Below, one piece after another: positions 1 through 12,299 of a DNA stretch of 64,000 bases; position 1 is the first letter of the stretch; the number at the start of each line of letters is the position of its first letter. Under the pieces are notes generated by a model. It searched no databases. It was not told where the DNA came from and was given only the letters and a program-made list of their open reading frames with translations. Origin of the DNA: Acanthopleura granulata (Eukaryota > Mollusca > Polyplacophora > Chitonida > Chitonidae); the NCBI GenBank assembly GCA_016165875.1, contig JABBOT010000001.1, forward strand, positions 41,973,879 through 42,037,878, read 5' to 3'. The position numbers and the translations under genes are program-made.

Positions 1-338
1 TACATGTATGTATTACATACACATGTGGTTCTATGTAAATGTGTAATACAGATCTTTACGGTTGTTAAAAGCCAAGTTTAAAATACAGTTCAGTTCAGTT
101 TGCCTTTATTTACCGGTACAAGCCGTAAAAAGTTGGTATCTGTCACTTAATGCAGGCTAAGTTAAGCAAAATGCCAGCGGAATTGAAAAAAATAGTCAAA
201 TTCATTGATTATACAGTATCTCCCTACAGGTTGCGTGCAATAAAGGTCACGAGAATGTTGATCAGTATGGCACTGGAGTGCGTCTGCCATGTTTGAAGCC
301 AAGGTAGCACTGGCATGTAGGGCCCTGATAGACTCCTG
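1..338. other. Non-coding stretch with no gene seen
   Basis: AT-rich sequence starting with overlapping ACATGTA-type palindromes. The open frames here are short and have no splice signals or recognisable protein character. It precedes a SINE-like copy. Confidence 0.6.
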
Positions 339-562
339 AAGCCACATAGCTCAGACGTAGAGCAGCGTGCAATGTGAGTTCGTCCTGGTCCTGCTGGCTT
401 CCTCTCTGGCAGCACATGGGAAGGTCTGCCAGTAACCTGCGGATGGTCGTGGGTTTCCCACAGGCTCTGTCTGGTTTCCTCCCACCACAATACTGGTCAT
501 CGTCACATAAGTGAAATATTCTTCAAAGAGTACAGCATTGAACACCAATCAAATAAATAAAT
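339..562 (+). mobile_element. tRNA-derived SINE, family A, plus-strand copy
   Basis: The left end (from about 339) looks like a tRNA: an A-box-like CATAGCTCAGACGTAGAGC followed by a B-box-like GTGAGTTCGTCCTGG. A shared body contains CTTCCTCTCTGGCAGC, GGTCTGCCAG and GGTTTCCTCCCACC. It ends in the tail CACCAATCAAATAAATAAAT. This order of pol III promoter head, body and AAAT-type tail is that of a SINE. It is the only clear family A copy here in the plus orientation; the others read on the minus strand. No target duplication could be fixed by eye. Confidence 0.75.
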
Positions 563-832
563 AGAACTATGTGGTGGAGTTTTAAAAAATACTAATTGTC
601 ACAGTGCTTCCAGAGTTAAAATGTATGCATTTCTATAGCAATGTGTGTTCTGCTACCTACCGGAAAGACATGAACAGCACGTCTTAAAACAGCACAGGAG
701 CTGGGCATTTGCATTAGAGCGCTGAACAACACGTGCATGTATTGTTATGTGCCCCGTGTATCAGCCATCAGGTGTTCACATCTGTATGTACAGTTATATT
801 TTACTGGATGTGTTTGCAAGCCAAGATATAAT

Positions 833-1327
833 TTAAAGGGAAAGGCCTCTTAAAAATGAACTTAGGGTGAGTGAGAACACCATTAAAAACTGTATCTGAC
901 AATACCTTCACCAAAGTTTTTAGATATTTTCACAAAAATAAATGCAGTCAAATATTTTGATTGTATAGTGGGTTTTATGGACTATATTGATAAAGTGGTT
1001 CACCAATGACATCACTCAACTTTTGTACAGGTTATATTCAGGCGTGAAGAAAGTTCTTGTGAAGCGTAATCCTCTAATGTTTGCCTGTGTATGAAAACGC
1101 TAATATCACATTAAATTTCCTCTTTAGGGCCACAGAAAAGCTGGCGTGACATCATTGGTGAACCACTTTATCAATATGGTCCATAAAACGCACCATACAA
1201 TCATAGCATTTGATTGCGTTCATTTTGGTGAACAAAATCTAAAACAATCAGTGAGGGCATTTTCAGATAGTTTTTAATGGCCTTTTCACTCACCATTAGT
1301 TCATTTTTACCAGGTCTTTCCCTTTAA
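833..1327. mobile_element. TTAA-flanked foldback element (MITE), about 495 bp
   Basis: Both ends read TTAAAGGGAAAG (left) and its complement CTTTCCCTTTAA (right). The complementarity continues inward for about 190 bp on each arm; for example TGATAAAGTGGTTCACCAATG on the left matches CATTGGTGAACCACTTTATCA on the right. Only about 110 bp of unpaired core remains, with no coding capacity. Long terminal inverted repeats plus TTAA at both ends are typical of non-autonomous elements mobilised by piggyBac-type transposases; that link rests on the TTAA alone. A larger relative is at 7252-9089. Confidence 0.8.
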
Positions 1328-1610
1328 GTATCATATCAAGAGCTATTCCCCTTTGTTGCCTACAACCATAAGATATACTGGTAAAATTACACACATTTCT
1401 CTATTATCATCAAATGAAGGACATTTAAAGCTCTAACAAATATTTGTTAATAAAGCTTTCTTAACAAACCTTTACACAAGTTTGTCACACACAAAGATTG
1501 ACTGCCTGCATGTACAAATTCAAGTACCAAGTGAATGTGTAAATGAATTAATTAAGATTTGAACCTGAAGACTTATAGTTTTTGCTGAAATTAAAATTAA
1601 TGCAACTTAC
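1328..1610. other. Non-coding, probable intron sequence
   Basis: AT-rich, with no coding feature. Immediately past the splice donor of the exon at 1611-1719, so it is read as the 5' part of the next intron on the minus strand. Confidence 0.4.
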
Positions 1611-1719
1611 CTTTCCTTCTTCAAGTCATTGTTTTTGCGCTTAATATTTGAGATCACAGTCTGAATTTCTTTGGAAAACTTTTCATGAGCTGCAGCCATC
1701 TGCTGTGCAAATTCAGCAA
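1611..1719 (-). CDS. Probable internal exon of an unidentified gene (helical, charged segment)
   Basis: Seen on the minus strand: an acceptor ending TTTATTGTAG, a 109-bp open segment, then the consensus donor AAG|GTAAGT at 1610-1605. Only one frame is open. It gives about 35 residues containing FSKEIQTVISNIKRKNN, then LKKE and the start of an R codon. The peptide is rich in Lys, Glu, Gln and Ala without Pro or Gly, as expected for a long alpha helix or coiled coil; a BAR or F-BAR-like helix is possible but I cannot name the family. The exon starts in phase 1 and ends in phase 2. That joins correctly to the exon at 9243-9289. An alternative acceptor (TTTGCACAG, exon start at 1704) would give a phase-0 start and could instead join the candidate at 3009-3113. 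Confidence 0.6.
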
Positions 1720-2171
1720 CTACAATAAACATGAAGGAAACTTCATAACTTTAGTGGGAGACTTACAATCAGACCAAAATTTTAGTTCAGGAATGGAACA
1801 AGTAAAATATAATTACACCTACTGTAATAAGGGAAGGCCAAAGGCAGAAGTGAAGAGAGGCCTATAGGTATCTTGCTAGCTGAATTCAATTAGCAGAAAC
1901 GGTTGAAGTGTCCCCTGAACTTTTAGTGTCCATGGTGGGTTCCATGTTGAAAGCATTTTGGGAAAACAACAAGAAGTGTCAAATACTTCAGAATCTAAAA
2001 TGTACATGTATCTGTGCCAAATGCTTTCATTTTCACTGCCTTGTAACAAAAACTTGAATTTCACTGTTACTATTTTAAGCCTTGTTTCCATTCTTTTATG
2101 GGAAATGGCCGCACAAAGTCTTACATGCAATGTAAACGGAATAGCAGATCTTAAAAAGCTGAAGAGAGTCA

Positions 2172-2370
2172 AAACTTGTATGCCTTAAAAGCAAGATGAA
2201 AGAATAAACATTGACAGCTTGAACAGGTTTTCTCATTTATAAAACAAATGTATATGTATATTCGCAAATGATGCTATACTTTCAAATGTTTTAGACATCA
2301 TCCCAGCATAATTGTCTTACTCAACATCACATCTGCCGGACTCAATGTCAAATAACGAATAATATGTCAT
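2172..2370 (+). repeat. Dispersed repeat D, uninterrupted copy
   Basis: Contains GCCTTAAAAGCAAGATGAAAG, then CATCATCCCAGCATAATTGTC and AACATCACATCTGCCGGACTC. The same blocks occur in the same order at about 32656-32968, left of the LTR retrotransposon. A minus-strand fragment is at 20100-20190. At 2357-2360 this copy has GAAT followed by AATATGTCATGAAAATTT. That corresponds to the junction where the retrotransposon sits in the other copy. The family is unclassified; no open frame of note. Confidence 0.6.
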
Positions 2371-3008
2371 GAAAATTTCCCGAACAACATTCTGTTTATT
2401 GATGGATTTTCAGTTTAATACTGGAGTTAAATAATGCGTTTGGGGGGAGGGGGGGTAGGTTTACAGATGAAACTCTGCATAAATCTTTACTGTGATAAGA
2501 GTTATCCTACATTGCTGTTTATCTCTGATTAGTGGTCGATTTCATACAATGATGAGTGGACTATTTGTTTTCCAACAATTGGTTCGTGATTGTTAAGGGT
2601 TCAGAATAGACAGAGGTGTACTACAAGAAAGCTGTACCCTCCACTGCTGTCTGTTATTGTTGTTGTCATTATGATCAGTGAACATGTTGGTGAATGGTGA
2701 AGCTCAGATAATGCAAACAGGTCATGGTCAATTTCACTGGTTGGGTGTATTTAACATTCCTTATGTACATAGAGAAATACACCAGGGGTTTTTCTAGCCA
2801 CTGCATCATCATGGCAACCACTATGTGAAATACTGGAATTGAGTGTTCATGAAATAAATTGAATTTTAAAAAAATGAGGCCCATGTGAAATAAAGACATG
2901 AAAACATACAAACACATTATTAAGCCTCCTACTTCTAATGACCTAGCTGTTTTAATGCATTGAACAAATGAATGCTGGATTCCTTTGGTAAAATAGGTTT
3001 TTTCCTAC
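2371..3008. other. Non-coding stretch
   Basis: AT-rich sequence with a short G-run near 2441-2455. No gene, RNA or repeat recognised. Confidence 0.5.
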
Positions 3009-3113
3009 CTCCGTGACACTAGCTTCTTGAGACCCGAAAGAATTGCGTGACTGTTTTATGTTATCCTTTGCCATTTTTTGCACATAATTACTCAGAGCCA
3101 CCGCCACTGCCAT
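3009..3113 (-). CDS. Candidate first coding exon (weak)
   Basis: On the minus strand an ATG at 3113-3111, preceded by an in-frame stop, opens 35 codons. They end in GAG followed at once by a possible donor GTAGGA. The peptide begins MAVAVALSNYVQKMAKDNIK and continues Ser/Gln/Glu-rich. It ends in phase 0, so it does not fit the main phase-1 start of the exon at 1611-1719. It would fit that exon's alternative phase-0 acceptor, making this a possible alternative start of the same gene. The donor is weaker than GTAAGT and the length is compatible with chance. Confidence 0.25.
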
Positions 3114-5835
3114 AGACCTTCATTATACAAGCACACACCTGACCTTTCAACATTACCTCATAAATAAGTTGACACACAATGCCTCAATGTATCAGTGTAA
3201 TGAAGAAGATGTCAGATAACTTTAAACCATGACATTTACTTCCACATCCATGCAGAATTTGCTAATTTCTTTGCAACATTATAATATAAACAAATTTATC
3301 CCATAAATGTGATCGGGGGAAAAGGGGGTAGAATGAATATGGTTTACAGTTTTTTTAACGACAACTCTGAGAGCTGTTTGATTGGCCTTTGGCAGTTCAA
3401 TGATAAAAAGGAGTATAAGAAAAGCCACACACACACCAAACTATTCTGCCTTGAGTGCAAATGGCCAAAGATATGTAGACTGTAGCCATTGATACTGTGG
3501 ACATTTCTCATAAGAATGATACTGTCAATGAAAGTGTTGAATTTTCTGGTCAGGTATGTATATATGTATCTGCATTTCAGCTGCGTTCTCACAGCGGTTG
3601 ACAGGCAGGCTTACGGTATACACACTAGTGTAACATGAGACCTAAGGAAACCTTCCTCAATTTGCACTTGTTTGAAAACCATTATTTTCACTCAAGTTTA
3701 AAAATACAGATGATGATGTAGAATATTCAGCCAAACTAGTGTCAGTAAAGGCAGTTCTAAACATGAACTCATTTGTGTGGCGTATACATTTTTATCCTGT
3801 GTACAGATACCGCCCTTCGGTCTGCGGACGAATGGCTGGCGTCTGTGCACGTACTTACATTACTCTTCACTTCTGCATGCACCTGTATAAACAGAGATAA
3901 ATCCTGCTGATTTGGGACCACTTGTTGGAGACCCTCTTTCTTCCCCTTACATAATTAAATATCTACACAAATAAACTCAAACACCCAAATACAGAAACAA
4001 AATCAACAGATATTTCTCTTTGCTTTTGTTCATTGACAATCAAGCTCTGTGTGAAAATGAAAAGACGTGGACTGGATCTCGAAAATATTTCACCTCTTCC
4101 ATTGAAAGGCTGCAACAATTTTAAGCATAAGCTTCATAGAGAAATCCCAATAAATGGTCCACAATGATGGGTACTGAACAGACATACTGTTATGACAGTA
4201 CAAGATTTATCATGAAACAGTACAAAGAATGTCAGCTGAGTCCTAATTACACGAAACATCTGACACTGAGTGGAAGACTAAAATTTAATGTCAGAGTGCT
4301 GTCTCATCCAAAAATCATAAGGAAATTATTGCGATTTTGCAAATATTACTTATTATACCTGACTTCAAATGATTCTGTGCTTCTAAAACTTAAGGTTTAA
4401 TTGGCATGACCTCTCCGTCCATTTTGTAATTGTTGGACTGGCACAGGACACTCATATCTTTCAAGTTCTGCACTGAAGCCAATGTGCACAATACGAAAGA
4501 ATAATCCCATGATACACTCAAAATGCACTGAAATCCAACAGAGATGCATGTATATGCCATCAAGCAATGACGTAATAGTGATGCAGGTTTAGAGTTGCTA
4601 TGTACAGGGCCTAATGTCTGCGTATATACACAGCCACACAAGGGAAAGTTTCTTGCCAAGTTATACAGAAGCGAATGCTTCACAACCAAGACAATCATCA
4701 GTATTCTGATGCTGTTTGTTGGCTCGTCCTGATGGGAATCACAGCCTAGCACATTCTCGCTTGAAACCAAAAAACACACTGTGCACAAGTCCTGCCAGCC
4801 TATTGGCCCCAATCAGCCATCAATGCTCTTCACAAGACAACAAATCTGATGTCTTTCTCTGTTCAAAAACAATTATGCCTACCCTCTTTACCGTAGCTGC
4901 AGAGCATGTAAATTCTGCCACTTTTGCATCCTCTGGTTTTATCTTTCACTCAACTATCAACAATTGTGCCTTACAATTTTTTGTACATCTCTGCTGTCAT
5001 ACAAACTGTATGCTGCCAAAGAAAATTTCAGCCGACTAACTGTGCATGTAACATCAGGACAGGACACTGTTGTGCTTTGATGTCTTTACACTTCACTCAT
5101 TAAGTTTGCATTCTTGCACCTCCTTTTCGCAAAACAAAACAGGTGTTCTTTTATCACCTGTAAAGCCGTTGTTACACATATCATGGAGCCAAATACCCTG
5201 AATTTAATTATGACTATGGACTGTACTATTTTTTAGGCTCATTTGGGTATGAACAAAAATCTAGCTCTACAAACTCATATGAACCCTTTCCCCAAGTCGT
5301 AGTTTGCTCAGCTGTGGCTTTTTTCATTCCTCATAGAAGCTAAAAATATTACAGTCAGTCCTTACACATGTACAAGTACATGTGTATTCCTTTCTCAAGA
5401 AATATTATGGTGCCAACTGATTATTTCAGATATTATTATACTATACTAATACACATTATTTGTATCATCTGATAATGCTCTTACTACATAACTACATTAT
5501 ATGGACAGTGCATGCTGTGAGATGGCATATTAGGAATTGTGAGCTGGGGAGAAGTGATGTTCAACGAATGCGGATACCAAGAAAGTGGAAGTAAAAGGAA
5601 AAGAAATGACCAGCTGAAGACATAAATTGCTTGACTAGCAAAATGCTAGCCGATCAAGCCATTGTCCTACCATTTACTTTTAGCAGATAAAGGGAGACAG
5701 CTGTTCAGAATAAATGCATGGGATCACTGGCTAATAGCATGTGACCATTGCATATCATGTCTTGCAGAAACCAAGAATCACCCTAGGAGGTATAATACTA
5801 TATACTCCAACAATCTGCTGGCTACATGTAGCAGA
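3114..5835. other. Non-coding stretch, no supported feature
   Basis: AT-rich sequence. The longest open frame (minus, 4390-4812, 140 codons) lacks motifs, splice context and a related copy, and its length is expected by chance here. ACATGTAC-type palindromes occur near 5365-5385. No tRNA, rRNA or transposon ends seen. Confidence 0.5.
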
Positions 5836-6000
5836 AACCCCTTGATCCTTTCAGCCTTGTAGAAAAAAAAAAACCCTTGATCCTTTCAGCCATGTAGAAA
5901 AACCCCTTGATCCTTTTAGACATGTAGAAGAAACCCCTTGATCCTTTTAGACATGTAGAAGAAACCCCTTGATCATTTTAGACATGTAGAAAAAAAACCC
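5836..6000. repeat. Tandem repeat, about 32-bp unit
   Basis: About five imperfect units built on CCCCTTGATCCTTTTAGACA followed by TGTAGAAGAAA, with variable A-runs between units. The last units change ATCC to ATCA and ATCTT, so the array has drifted at its right end. Confidence 0.85.
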
Positions 6001-7251
6001 TGCATCTTTTTAGCTATGAACAGATAACAGTGTGCATTACAACCTTTGACATGTTTCCCAAAAGGTGTACATGTACATGTATTTCATATCAATTTTTGTC
6101 TCAACGAGTGAAAATGTGAATAAAAATCAATAATGCGCCATTAATATTTAAGCATCATTAGATGTTTTTCTGTTGAATATTACGATGGCAATAATTCTGC
6201 AATTCGTAAAGTACTGTATGGGACAATAATGCTGACAATTTCCGATGTCTGAACTCACCCTCAAAACTGCTACATGCTATTACAATGCAATTCATCAGGG
6301 GGAACAAGCGACTATGTATTCATAAGGGCATCAATAATGCATCAGAAGTTCAAATATTAACACAGCTCACCCACATTATAACCAGCCACCAACAATATTT
6401 CAATATTACCAGAACAAACTGTCACACTGTGAATACACAGGGAAAAAAAAGATCTTCACCAAAATCAATTCTGTGATGAGCAAAGTTGTGGTTCTACTCG
6501 GCACGCAATAATCACATCTCTCTGCAGATAAAATTCTGGACAGCTACAGGGGTGTTCTAATAGAGTGTTCATCTGCACAGAATGTTACCATCAATCTGGC
6601 TTCAACAAATAGATAGGGGAAGTGAAAATATAAAAGGTTCTGGGCATTTTCTGAAAAGGTTGTCTTTAAGTGTGTCTTTTTTTTTCTCTCTCATTTCTTC
6701 AGAAGCATACCAGTCACTCTGTTTCAGACCTTATTCGGTCCATATTCACAACTATAAATTTTTGTTTAATTCTGTTTAATTTAGTACCATTGATATCAAT
6801 AAAGCTTATACTTGCGGGATACATGTACATACTAAGGTTTACACAAAACAAGAACCTTAAGGAGAACTGGAATCAATGTATTAATTATTCTTGAATATCG
6901 TAAAATTATTAAAACACTGTGCAAATATTAACTGTTCAGTAGGTGGTTCATTTATGTATACACACTTTTGATAATGTGCAACGCACTGAAAGTTAACTTC
7001 TGTACACACAGTCTGAAAAGTTAAAAGCAGAAACATAATTGAGAGTCAGAAAGTGATAAGTCGCAACAGACTGAAGATTCATTCCTGCTCACACACTGAT
7101 ACAGTGCAACATACTGGCAATCAGGCAGTTATGCATATCACTGGGTTACTACATGTATATCTGTGCATACTGCAAAAATGGAATTCACTTTGGGTTCATT
7201 TCTGAGAGCTCAGCCATAATGTGTAACATCATTCAAGTTACAGCATGTTGT
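6001..7251. other. Non-coding stretch
   Basis: AT-rich, with no gene recognised. A short donor-like ACTCACC (minus strand) at 6254-6260 has no convincing exon next to it. Confidence 0.5.
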
Positions 7252-9089
7252 TTAAAGGGGCAGAAAACACAAAAATGAAGTTATGCTAAGTAAAAAGATC
7301 ATTGGAGACTGTATCTGAAACTACTTTCACTAAATGCCATTACCAAACGGCAGTTGCATAGCAGTATTCTCTCAGTAGATTTTCAGCTGATGAGATCAGC
7401 TGATTTCCAGTCAGAGAGCAGCTATTGAAACAGCTGACATGCAGTAGAACTGCTATTCTACTGGCAACAGGCAGTAGATGAGCTGTGTTGAATCTACTGG
7501 GCACCTCAGGGTAGCTGAATAGCAGCCAAATTGTAACCCATCTGTGAGCAAATTACATGAATTCACTGATAATAACTGAGGCGCTGTACAGTGTACAAGC
7601 ATTTCAATATGAAATGAAGGCAGCATGCAAGGTTCTCTTTTGTGTGTTAAACAGTATGGTTTCTTTGTAAAATATAGTATGTACATTTTTGTCCAATTAA
7701 AATACTCCTATCATTAAATCAATTACATGTGTGGACAAGTACTCACTACAGACTGCCCTTCCTTGGATTGGTGGTTCAGTATTATCACAAATCAGTTCAA
7801 CAGAGATTATACATCTTAATGTATTAGAATCTTCAAGTTCAGTTTAAGAGAAACCAAATGTTCCTCCATTAGGCCTGACTGGCTGTAACTGAAGGGCATG
7901 TCCAGTAGATGGAGCCCCATCTCCAAGTAACTGAACACTCTCATTCAGTCCCGCAGCTCATGTGGACAGATTAAAACTGGAACCCTGTGAAAGCTTAATG
8001 TTATTTTCTTTTTCAGCTTTAATAGTATGGTTCTGACATCTTCTATGCACTGGCCATAACTTGAAACACATTTTGATCAATCTCTAAGTTTCATGTTTGT
8101 TCAGTCATTAGTAAATGTTGAGAAAAATACGAAATAATAAGAATATTTTCCTCTTTTGATATAAATGATATAAGGCTACAATGGGATAATGTGGTCATAA
8201 TGTGATTTGTTCAAACTGTTTAGCTTTAGATTATTACAGCAAGTTATTTACATATCCAGGTGACGATTTTCATGGCTCAAAATGTACAAGTATAAGGTTT
8301 GGCTGATGTGGGGAAATGATAGGCAAAGTAGCTGAAATGCAGGCCTGTCAAGGAGAAGTTGTTTGAAGGCAAAGAAATTGCAGCTGACATTCAGTAGTTG
8401 TGAAATTGTAAGAGACAAAGCAGGTGAGGTGCAGGATGACTGTAAATTGGTGGTTCTGAGGTAGAGTTGTAGTAGTTGATTGTCAGCTGAAGTGGAAGAA
8501 AAGCATACAGTATTATAGCAGCTGACGAGCAGTAGATTCAACTGCCAGAGCAGCTGAAGTGTGCTGCTCAAAAGCTGAAATCCAGCTATGCCTGCTATAC
8601 AGCTGCTCTGTGTCAGTCGATGAGCAGCTGAAATGGAGCTGTATAGCAGCAACGCTGCTCTGAGCAGCGTCTACTGCCATTTGGTGAGGGTGTTCTATAT
8701 TTTTTTCAACAAACTGAATGTAATCAAATGTTTGCTTGTATGGTGGGTCATATGGGCCATACTGATTATGTGGTTCACCACACAAGTCACAGAACTTTTT
8801 GTACATCATTATGTTCAGCTCTAAATACAGTTCTTGTGAACTGCACTACTGTGATGTGTGCCTCAGAGGGAAAAGGTCAATAGGCCATTAAAGTTATGCT
8901 TTTGGGCCAGAGAAAGTCTGTGTGACATCACACAACATTAGCAACATGGTTCATGAAACCCACCATACAATTAAAACATTTGACAAATTTAATTTTGGTG
9001 AAAAAAATTCAGTGGAGGTGTTTTTAGAACAGCTTTTAATGGTCTTTTTACACATCTTAACTTCATTTCTGTGGGGTCTTTCCCTTTAA
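7252..9089. mobile_element. Large TTAA-flanked foldback element with nested insert, about 1.84 kb
   Basis: The outer ends are TTAAAGGGGCAGAAAACAC (left) and the complement of TTAAAGGGAAAGACCCCAC (right); both continue inward as AAAATGAAGTTA-like arms. The right arm resembles the right arm of the element at 833-1327, including CACCATACAATT and TTTTTAATGG-type blocks. So this is a longer member of the same family. The left arm is interrupted at about 7335 and resumes at about 8690 by a separate CAGCTG-rich block. There is no transposase-like frame; the 134-codon minus frame at 8248-8652 is a by-product of the repetitive insert. Confidence 0.7.
7335..8690. mobile_element. Nested CAGCTG/CAGTAGA-rich insert with inverted ends
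   Basis: Left end CACTAAATGCCATTACCAAA then CGGCAGTTGCATAGCAG. The right end read on the minus strand is CTCACCAAATGGCAGTAGAC then GCTGCTCAGAGCAG. These are imperfect inverted repeats. The interior near both ends is packed with CAGCTGA, GCAGTAGA and AGCAGCTG words (7340-7520 and 8390-8680), while the centre (7560-8380) is ordinary AT-rich sequence. It therefore looks like a foldback element inserted into, or expanded within, the left arm of the outer element. Family unknown. Confidence 0.55.
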
Positions 9090-9242
9090 TGAAGATGCAA
9101 ATTTATATTCCTAAGGGGAGAATAATCCATCTGCACGAGAGCTCTAAGTTGTTTGGGCCAGTATTAAAAGCTTTTCTGCATTTAATCAGCTGAGCTTATC
9201 TGTCCAGATGCACACATCACAGGACTTCCTCCATGCACTTAC

Positions 9243-9289
9243 CAGGAATCTCTATGTCATCTATATGGAAATATTTCCTCTTTGCCAGG
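9243..9289 (-). CDS. Probable short internal exon (47 bp)
   Basis: The minus strand has a strong acceptor, a pyrimidine tract ending CGCTCCCCCACCAG. It is followed by 47 bp and a consensus donor CTG|GTAAGT at 9242-9237. The frame used reads LAKRKYFHIDDIEIP. It starts in phase 2 and ends in phase 1, matching the end of the exon at 19850-20054 and the start of the exon at 1611-1719. An in-frame stop just upstream of the acceptor argues that the exon does start here. The product is unidentified. Confidence 0.45.
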
Positions 9290-12200
9290 CTGGTGGGGGA
9301 GCGCGGAAATAAGTGAAAATGAGCTCAGTTCAGGTCCTCGGCCGCCAGGGAAGTTGATGAAGTCTGCTTGGGACGTCTTTCAGAGCAATGGAAGATATTG
9401 ACATTTTCTGCCCTGACCAGGTTATTGTTGGCATCTAGGAAAGCTCAGCTGCCTGACAGCGACCTCCTGTGTGAGCCAGTCAATAAGGAGAGTGATCCGT
9501 GGACAATTATGTGTTAGCCCGTGTCTGCCTGATAGCTGCCACAGCAATTAAACTTGTCTTCCCAAATGCCACCAAGGGACTCGAGTGCCACAGTCTTCCC
9601 GTGACTCCAGATCGGTCAATGTTCCTTGGCACAATAATGCCAGGAAATGTTGTCTCGTACCATGTGTCAGCCTCTGTAGGCCTATGCACTAACACACTCC
9701 TTCAAACTGTCGGTTGACTGCCTTCTGCTCTCTACTGGGATATCACCGTTGCCATCAAGCATCATATGTTTAAATCACCTTGTAAGGCAGTTGCCGACAA
9801 CCTTGTTATTATACTGTATATAAAACCTGTGGACCTAGATTATTGGTCAAAACCCATGTTGGAACTACATCAGTGTGGTGAGAAAGGTGATAAACGGGAA
9901 TAATGTTATATCTGAGTTTGTAGAATGGCTGATTCACTAATCCTAGATTGCACTGGCCAGGTGGCAAGAGTTAGCTCACATGCCATATATATCACCTTGA
10001 AAATTGGGTCTAATACCATGCAGTGTCTTTCATGTCAAAGAATTTTGGAATCTTCAAACCGTCTTGCTTTAATTCCACTCAACACAAAAACAGAGGCCAA
10101 GACTTCAGGCCACAGGAAATCAGATTATTGTTTCATGTACTTGTACGATCGCGCTGTTACATTGCATCTGCTACGTGTATCTGCTACTTGTATCTTCACT
10201 ACTTCTTGAAAATGTTGCAATAAAGAACCATCCAAGCAACCGCTGTGCACTAAGTTTCATTGCTTTTGGCTGAGTACCTCAGAACAAATGATGGCAGCCT
10301 CAAAGTAAATCAAGCCAAATATGAACTATTCATGTACATGTAGGTCAGAAGTCATTTGTGCTGAACATATGCAATTTAAAAATTTCAAATGAAAGACATA
10401 TCAGTGAGTTAATTCTATGTGGAGATCATAGTTTTGAGCAATATAGGTAGCAGTCTTTGCTGTTACTGGGACTGAGAAGACGGAGTAAAACAGCATTATG
10501 CCCACATTTATTTGCTCACCTGTTAGCCCTTAATGATTTACTCTTTCATGCGTACCACATGACCCAAGGGTATACATACCAAATGGCATTATTAAACACC
10601 TTTGCTGAAAAAAAGATGCGCAGGTTTGAATACTAAGAGCACATGCTGAGAGCGAGGAGTGCTCAAGATCTCGGTGAGCTGGTGTAGTGTTTTGAGCATT
10701 CTGTAAATGAGAGTCCTATAAGGTCCCTAACATAAGGGTAATCTCAGATTACCCCTAATGACTATGGTAACATCACCCCGCAAGATGGTTACTCCACTGT
10801 ATGTTATTATTGGTTTTAGTGCTGTAAACTTTGGAACTTCGACCACGTTTTGAAGTCAATATATTACAACCAGTTCAGTACCTGCAAAGTGTTTTTCTTC
10901 TGGTTTTTGCTTTAGGCTATCTTCAGTTAAAAATGCAATTGTATCACATGTCTTTCATTGGATATGTTAGTGATTGGTGGTTCAACTATCAATTTAGATT
11001 CATAACCAATTAACACAACATTTTGTGCAGAGACAAGATCAGTTTTTTAATGCAATAGCAATCCTGTTGTTTCCTAGTGTCTATACCCTTACTGGAGAGG
11101 AAACCGTGTTATGTTGTTAGGAATTAGGAATCAACTGAGAAAGGAAAATCACGAAAACAACTTACATATTTATAAGCAATAGCTTAACATGCCATCAGTT
11201 TGAACACTATCATGCGAAAAACAGCGTACCACACATACCACATTACCACACATATTTCTTGAGGAACAGATTTTCAGATGACAGCAACCCCCACTCAATT
11301 TTTCTGTGTAATTTTGTCTTTTATCATATGCTTAGTACAGTTTTCATGCAGAAAAGCATCACTCCAAATTGCCAGTAATGAATATCCCCTGAGATACTGG
11401 GCCAGATCTGCCCCATGATGTCTGTGTTCCCATCATGATTAATAGTTTGGCCCCAGAATATATGACAGATTGTGTTGCTAAGGAGACCAATGATCACATG
11501 ACATTGCAATCAAAATACTTTCGGTCATCAGTAGAAGGTGGTGTTAGTCTAACACAATCCGCGTCTGTATGGTTATTTAATATACTCACGGTTATTGCTT
11601 ACAGAAGGTCAGACAGAAAACTCCATTAGATGTGCAATATTTCTAGCAACCCCTTAGTTGTTGAGACACTCCCCCCCATTTATCGCTTTGTCTCCAAAAC
11701 CACAGCTCCATTCCACATCACAGTGACATATGTATGTGTTTCTTGGTAATTTGCCTTTGGGTTGGTGTATAACTTGTAGATGGTGGGGCATTGCATGATA
11801 CTGTAACAGGGCCACAAACTTCGTTTTGACTTCTCATGATTCTGTCAACACATGTCCAGGGCATGACCAACTTTTCAAATACAATAGTATGGTTTTGACT
11901 TCATGGTAATACAAAAAGGGAGAAAAAAGTGATAAAATTGAAAAGGAATACATTGTCACAAGGTAAACCGAAGTGACTGGTTTCGTAACATGTTACTCAA
12001 AGTCCCAGTGTTAAGTACAGGACAAAATTTTTACCACTTCTGAAAGGATTTACCATCAAAACATAAAAATCACAAATCTTAAGACAATATTGCTTACAAA
12101 TTCATTGTACAGGTGTAAAGGAAAATCGAGACAAAATTTTTATTCAATCAATTTAGATAGTTTTGGAATTGGTCTAGTTTGGGACTATTTTCACTGGTCT

Positions 12201-12299
12201 GCAAGATCCTAATTTGGACACAGAATTCAAAACTTTTTCTACACTGAAAGTAGATCTTCATGAACATGTGTATAAAATTTCAGCTAGATCAGTTAAACA
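9290..12299. other. Non-coding stretch, probable intron
   Basis: The segment 9300-9720 is slightly richer in GC than its surroundings and has overlapping open frames on both strands (plus 9499-9717, minus 9507-9695). Neither has splice support or a recognisable product. The remainder is AT-rich with no feature. Confidence 0.4.

Noticed and set aside
4390..4812. 140-codon minus-strand open frame
   Set aside because: In an AT-rich 64-kb window about one frame of this length is expected by chance; it has no motif, splice sites or repeat relationship.
8248..8652. 134-codon Leu/Ser/Gln-rich minus frame
   Set aside because: Falls inside the CAGCTG-rich nested repeat, which explains its length and composition.
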